A stretch of DNA of 8,829 nucleotides from assembly GCA_905214435.1 (NCBI GenBank), contig CAJMMA010000065.1, forward strand, positions 1 to 8,829, written 5' to 3'. Source of the DNA: an uncultured bacterium (GTDB lineage: Bacteria > Actinomycetota > Coriobacteriia > Coriobacteriales > Coriobacteriaceae). Within the stretch, counting starts at the first letter, position 1, and each line of letters begins with the position of its first letter. A model generated the notes under the pieces. The model was not told the DNA's origin and did no database searches. It was given only the letters and a program-made list of their open reading frames with translations. The position numbers were made by a program, and so were the translations under genes. Positions 5,940 through 8,829 of this stretch are shown here, piece after piece.

Positions 5940-7220
5940 ATGCTCGCATCTCTTTTCTCAAAGCCTCAATCGTCGCTGTCCGTGCAGGCCAAGCGCCTGG
6001 TGGCAATGCGCTTCCTCATCTACACCGGTTTTCAGACCAGCTACTTTATCGGCGTCATCGGAACGCTCACCTATGCAGACGATGCCTCAGTCGTGGCGAC
6101 ATCGCTGGCCGTCCTGTTTATGAATGTATTTGTGATCCTGGGGTCCTTTGCGGGCGGCGCGGCGCTCGACGCCTGGGGTCCGCGCCGCCATTTCTTGCTG
6201 AGCATCATCGGCGCTCTCGCAACTGGCGCGGCAATCATCGCCTTTGGTAGCGCGACCGGCGTCGTCCTGCTCGGCGCGGTGTTTCTGGGCTTTACGATGG
6301 GATTCGCCCAGCCCATCGCCACGTCCTATCCGGCCTACCTCACCGACGATCCTGTCGAGCTCAAAGACATCAACTCCGCCATCGCCATGTTTTCAAACGT
6401 GAGTATCATCGTTGGCCCCACGCTGGGCGGCTTTGTCGCGGCGGCTGCGTCGTCGCGCGCGGTGTTCGTGCTTATGATGCTCTTTACCGTGCTGGCGTTC
6501 GTCGTCGGTTGGGGCTTTAGGCCGCAGACCAGCCATATCGCCGGGCATGCGGATACCGATTCGACAGAGGAAGGGGAGCGTGCGGGACGAAGCTCCAACC
6601 CTAGCACGTCCGCCCGCGCCACCTTCGCAGCCAGCATCAAGACGGTCTTCACCAACAGCGTCCTCGCGCTACTTTTCTGCATCATTTTTCTTTCGAACTT
6701 TGGCTACGGTGCCTTCGATCCGCTCGAGTCGTTTTTCTATCGCGATGTTCTGCACGTTGGCGTTGAGTGGATGGGCTGGCTCTCGTCGGCCTCGGGCGTG
6801 GGCGCGGTGCTGGGTGCCGTGCTCGCGCTCCGCTTGCCGCCGCACCTGGTCAACCTTAAAACGCTGCTCGTGGCGCTCATGTCCGTGGGCCTGGGAAGTC
6901 TGCTCTATGTGGGGACGCCGTACGTGGGCGTGGCCCTCGTCGGCCAGATCGCCCTGGGCATTGCTTGGGGTGTCGTCAACCCGCTCCACAACACCATTGT
7001 GCAAACGACGGCTCCGCTCGAGCAGCTTGGTCGCGTCAATTCGGTCATGGGCTTTGGCAATATGTTCGCTGGCGTGGCCCCTCTGGCAATTGCCCCGTGG
7101 CTGGCGGCAACATTTGGCGTACAACGGACACTCGTGGGGGCAGGCATGGTCGTGACGGCGGTCCCTGCGGCGTTGCTGCTGTTTGGTCGCAGGCATTTAG
7201 AACGTGCCGTAAAGCGGTAA
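5940..7220 (+). CDS. Major facilitator superfamily transporter
   Basis: A 426-residue, 12-helix secondary transporter of the inner membrane, resembling drug or metabolite efflux members (MefA/EntS-like); the substrate cannot be read from sequence. Hydrophobic segments begin around residues 25, 50, 86, 108, 150 and 175 for the first half and 240, 282, 308, 328, 370 and 397 for the second. The MFS motif A is visible between helices 2 and 3 as GGAALDAWGPRRHF (72-85; Asp77, Gly80, Arg82, Arg83). A hydrophilic, Ser/Glu-rich central loop spans about 193-235. The ATG at 5940 is preferred over in-frame ATGs at 5901 and 5922 because AAGGAG at 5929-5934 lies five bases before it and the first helix then starts after a usual short N-terminus. 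Transcribed alone, apparently from the promoter at 5774-5803. The stop is followed one base later by a 65-bp palindrome. Confidence 0.95.
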   Translation: MLASLFSKPQSSLSVQAKRLVAMRFLIYTGFQTSYFIGVIGTLTYADDASVVATSLAVLFMNVFVILGSFAGGAALDAWGPRRHFLLSIIGALATGAAIIAFGSATGVVLLGAVFLGFTMGFAQPIATSYPAYLTDDPVELKDINSAIAMFSNVSIIVGPTLGGFVAAAASSRAVFVLMMLFTVLAFVVGWGFRPQTSHIAGHADTDSTEEGERAGRSSNPSTSARATFAASIKTVFTNSVLALLFCIIFLSNFGYGAFDPLESFFYRDVLHVGVEWMGWLSSASGVGAVLGAVLALRLPPHLVNLKTLLVALMSVGLGSLLYVGTPYVGVALVGQIALGIAWGVVNPLHNTIVQTTAPLEQLGRVNSVMGFGNMFAGVAPLAIAPWLAATFGVQRTLVGAGMVVTAVPAALLLFGRRHLERAVKR

Positions 7221-7221
7221 G

Positions 7222-7286
7222 AAACCATCACAACATTCGATGAAAATTGCGATTTTGCCGAAAAACGTCGAATGTTGTGATGGTTT
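7222..7286 (-). repeat. 65-bp palindromic repeat, copy 3 (inverted relative to copies 1 and 2)
   Basis: Arms 7222-7240 and 7268-7286 are perfect 19-bp reverse complements identical to those of copy 1. The 27-base loop (7241-7267) matches copy 1 only after reverse complementing, at 20 of 27 positions, which shows that this copy is flipped. It begins one base after the MFS stop codon and is followed five bases later by the second terminator module. Confidence 0.93.
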
Positions 7287-7291
7287 GGCCC

Positions 7292-7347
7292 GCAAACGTC
7301 ATTTCCACCACAAAGGAGCCAGGCACCTTTGTGGTGGTTTTTGCTTT
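7292..7347 (+). terminator. Rho-independent terminator module, copy B
   Basis: 54 of 56 bases are identical to 5720-5775. The same 12-bp stem (7305-7316 with 7326-7337) is followed by T5 (7338-7342). It is well placed to end the MFS transcript. Both differences (7302 and 7317) fall outside the stem. Confidence 0.88.
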
Positions 7348-7431
7348 AACGGGCCGCGCCTGCGCCTTGGTATACCATGTACGCCGTTTGCGAATATACC
7401 CCACACCGCCGCACAACCCAGAAAGGCCCCC

Positions 7432-8253
7432 ATGGACACTACCTTCAGCCACATCAAAGCCGTGTTCTGCGATATCGACGGCACACTGCTCACGAGCCAG
7501 CACACGGTGTCCCCGCGCACCGTGGCGGCGATCCGCGCCCTGCGCGAGCGCGGTGTGCTCTTTGGCCTGTGCACCGGGCGCGACGCCCACGCGACCGAGG
7601 CCATGTACGAGCTCTGGGGCATCGAAGGCCTGGTGGACGTGCTCGTGGGTTGCGGTGGCGCCGAGGTCATCGACCGTGCGCACGACATCAACGAGCTGAG
7701 CTATCCGCTGCCGGGCGAGACCATCGCGCGCATCTGCAAGCACATGGCGGACCTTCCGGCAACGCCCGTCTGCCCCCGAGACGGCGTGTTCTACGTGCCC
7801 GAGAGCAATGCGTGCGTCGAGCACCTGTCGCGCGTCGACGGCGTGCCCTACCAGGTGGTCGATTTTGCCGAGTTCTTGCGCGGGCCGCAGCCCAAGGTGA
7901 TGTTTACCATGGCACCCGAGGTAATGCCGCGGGTGATTGAGCGGGCGTCGACGTTTGCCGATGACACTGTTAAGGCGGCAGCTCTGCAAACCACGCAGCG
8001 GCTCTACGAATTCATGGATCCGCGCGTGTCCAAGACTCGCGGCCTTGTGCGCGTGGCGGAGCTCAACGACATGGAGCTCCAGAACATCTGCGTGTTTGGC
8101 GATGCCGATAACGACACCTGCATGGTGGCCGACGCCGGCGTGGGCGTTGCCATGGCAAACGGCAGCGCCGCCACCCGCGCCGCCGCCGATTTTGTAACCG
8201 CCAGCAACGACAATGACGGCATTGCGATCTTTATCGAGGAACATCTTCTGTAG
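7432..8253 (+). CDS. Cof-type HAD-IIB family phosphatase
   Basis: A 273-residue soluble haloacid-dehalogenase-fold hydrolase of the Cof/YidA class, which dephosphorylates sugar phosphates and similar small metabolites with Mg2+. The four HAD motifs are present: DIDGT with nucleophile Asp14 and acid/base Asp16, LCTGR with Thr48 (47-50 region), Lys201 in SKTRGLVR, and GDADND (223-228) with metal-binding acids. The type IIB cap lies between motifs II and III. Length is normal for the family. The ATG at 7432 follows GAAAGG (7421-7426) at a 5-base distance. The frame stays open upstream to an ATG at 7240 inside the 65-bp palindrome, but that would place a terminator hairpin inside the gene. The leader includes a 10-bp palindrome TGGTATACCA (7368-7377) of unknown meaning. 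Substrate and link to the neighbouring MFS gene are unknown. Confidence 0.95.
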   Translation: MDTTFSHIKAVFCDIDGTLLTSQHTVSPRTVAAIRALRERGVLFGLCTGRDAHATEAMYELWGIEGLVDVLVGCGGAEVIDRAHDINELSYPLPGETIARICKHMADLPATPVCPRDGVFYVPESNACVEHLSRVDGVPYQVVDFAEFLRGPQPKVMFTMAPEVMPRVIERASTFADDTVKAAALQTTQRLYEFMDPRVSKTRGLVRVAELNDMELQNICVFGDADNDTCMVADAGVGVAMANGSAATRAAADFVTASNDNDGIAIFIEEHLL

Positions 8254-8266
8254 CGCCTGGGGGCAG

Positions 8267-8301
8267 CCACAAAGAGGGCAGAGCGCCTTTGTGGTGGTTT
8301 T
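8267..8301 (+). terminator. Degenerate third copy of the CCACAAAG terminator hairpin
   Basis: CCACAAAG (8267-8274) pairs with CTTTGTGG (8287-8294), followed by TGG and T4. The stem and the right-hand CCTTTGTGGTGGTTTT are shared with the modules at 5720 and 7292, but the left arm and flanks have decayed. It lies 13 bases after the HAD stop. Confidence 0.65.
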
Positions 8302-8303
8302 CC

Positions 8304-8339
8304 AAGCGTTCCAACAGTCGATTGTTGGAACGCTTTTTT
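8304..8339 (+). terminator. Strong Rho-independent terminator
   Basis: A perfect 13-bp stem AAGCGTTCCAACA (8304-8316) / TGTTGGAACGCTT (8323-8335) with a six-base loop, running into a T-run ending at 8339. Together with the preceding hairpin it makes a tandem stop for the HAD transcript and marks the boundary to the AT-rich stretch. Confidence 0.9.
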
Positions 8340-8674
8340 GTAGCGAGGAGATTTGCAGCCGGTAACATGCGATGTCATTCAAGTGTCGATGTATGAACAT
8401 GTCGGCACGCGCTGGTTGTGCAGTAATTGACCAATTAGCTCATAACTAATATTTGCAGGTAGATATACTGCCATTCACGGCGCAATTTTGACCGTTCACA
8501 GATTGAGCGGGTTAAAACAAAGTGTTGTACAAACAATGGTAAAGTGTCATTTATCTAGATTTGCTAACGAGTTTACCAGCGTCTTTCCGAAATTTAACCC
8601 TCGAAAAACAATGCATAGTTTGAATAATTGTCAAGAAGTTAAGGCAACGCAAAGCAAAACTGACATTGTTAGGC

Positions 8675-8704
8675 TTGCGTTGTTTAAACAAAGAGTAATA
8701 ATAT
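8675..8704 (+). promoter_or_regulatory. Candidate promoter with palindromic operator-like site
   Basis: TTGCGT (8675-8680) and TAATAT (8699-8704) are separated by 18 bases. The spacer contains TTGTTTAAACAA (8680-8691), a perfect 12-base palindrome starting at the last base of the -35. A bulged hairpin, GCGC..GCAA (8714-8723) with TTGCGCGC (8731-8738), follows in the would-be leader. This would drive the gene starting at 8792 with a leader of about 80 bases. By eye only. Confidence 0.4.
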
Positions 8705-8791
8705 GCATATCGAGCGCGAGCAATTATAGGTTGCGCGCCCAAGTTTGATGGTGAAAGAGCAAGATCGCGGTCTCTTGGGGAGGAGACATCG

Positions 8792-8829
8792 ATGAAAGCG
8801 AATTCAGACAAATCTAAGCAGAGTAAAAA
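8792..8829 (+). CDS. Start of an unidentified gene, cut by the window edge
   Basis: An ATG at 8792 follows a near-perfect ribosome binding site GGGGAGGAG (8777-8785) at six bases. Only 12 codons are visible, reading MKANSDKSKQSK: hydrophilic and Lys/Ser-rich, with no stop before the edge. The strong ribosome binding site, the upstream promoter-like region and the preceding terminators support a real gene. The family cannot be named from this fragment. A basic N-terminus could precede a signal peptide, but that is a guess. Confidence 0.6.
   Translation, partial: MKANSDKSKQSK

Larger units (their letters stand above)
8254..8791. other. Gene-free interval, 538 bases, terminators then AT-rich leader
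   Basis: The first part holds two terminator hairpins (8267-8301 and 8304-8339). From about 8341 the base composition changes: 8521-8700 counts 62 GC in 180 bases, far below the upstream genes. Short open frames exist on both strands (8488-8748 and 8551-8811), but they start at TTG, lack ribosome binding sites, overlap each other and resemble no protein I know. The right part looks like the regulatory region of the gene starting at 8792. Confidence 0.7.

Noticed and set aside
1746..7286. The repeated palindromes as a CRISPR array
   Set aside because: Only three copies, more than a kilobase apart, in mixed orientation, with genes and not uniform spacers between them.
7240..7431. N-terminal extension of the HAD protein from an in-frame ATG inside the palindrome
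   Set aside because: It has no ribosome binding site, would translate through a strong terminator hairpin, and adds residues absent from the family, which normally starts just before DxDGT.
7228..8400. A 390-codon open frame on the - strand opposite the HAD gene
   Set aside because: It runs through two terminator hairpins and the 65-bp palindrome and mirrors the HAD reading frame; no protein family features.
8488..8811. Two overlapping ~86-codon open frames on opposite strands in the AT-rich stretch
   Set aside because: Both begin at TTG without a ribosome binding site, show no recognisable sequence features, and exclude each other.

Overview
The window looks like the chromosome of a high-GC gut actinobacterium of the class Coriobacteriia, most likely Collinsella or a close relative. 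This is inferred from strongly GC-rich coding sequence (one line of moaA counts 48 GC in 60), actinobacterial protein style and the set of genes. It was not confirmed by any search. Every supported gene lies on the + strand.

Layout, left to right. (1) 1-1695: the 3' part of an ABC exporter half-transporter with membrane domain and ATPase. (2) 1746-1810: first copy of a 65-bp perfect-arm palindrome. (3) 1912-2949: an orphan protein with a C-terminal Vsr/DUF559-like (PD-(D/E)XK-type) domain. (4) 2988-3052: second copy of the palindrome, in the same orientation as the first. (5) 3185-5546: a two-gene molybdenum cofactor operon, moaA and a moaC-mobB fusion. The codons for the essential C-terminal Gly-Gly of MoaA double as the Shine-Dalgarno sequence of the next gene. 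(6) 5547-5939: a gene-free stretch built of a ~100-bp palindrome, a small palindrome, a terminator hairpin, a promoter overlapped by a 9+9 inverted repeat, and a leader with two competing stems. (7) 5940-7220: an MFS transporter. (8) 7222-7342: the third 65-bp palindrome, inverted relative to the first two, followed five bases later by a second copy of the terminator module. (9) 7432-8253: a Cof-type HAD phosphatase. (10) 8267-8339: two consecutive terminator hairpins. (11) 8340-8791: an AT-rich gene-free stretch with a candidate promoter and palindromic operator. (12) 8792 to the edge: the first codons of a further gene.

The known genes are ordinary housekeeping functions: export, Moco precursor synthesis and GTP-dependent late Moco assembly, a transporter and a sugar-phosphate-type phosphatase. 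The unusual content is intergenic. At least two repeat families (the 65-bp palindrome and a near-identical 56-bp terminator module) are placed between co-directional genes. Two direct copies of the palindrome bracket the orphan nuclease-like gene as a ~1.3-kb cassette. That bracketed arrangement is the best candidate here for something undescribed, but its mobility or function is only a hypothesis.
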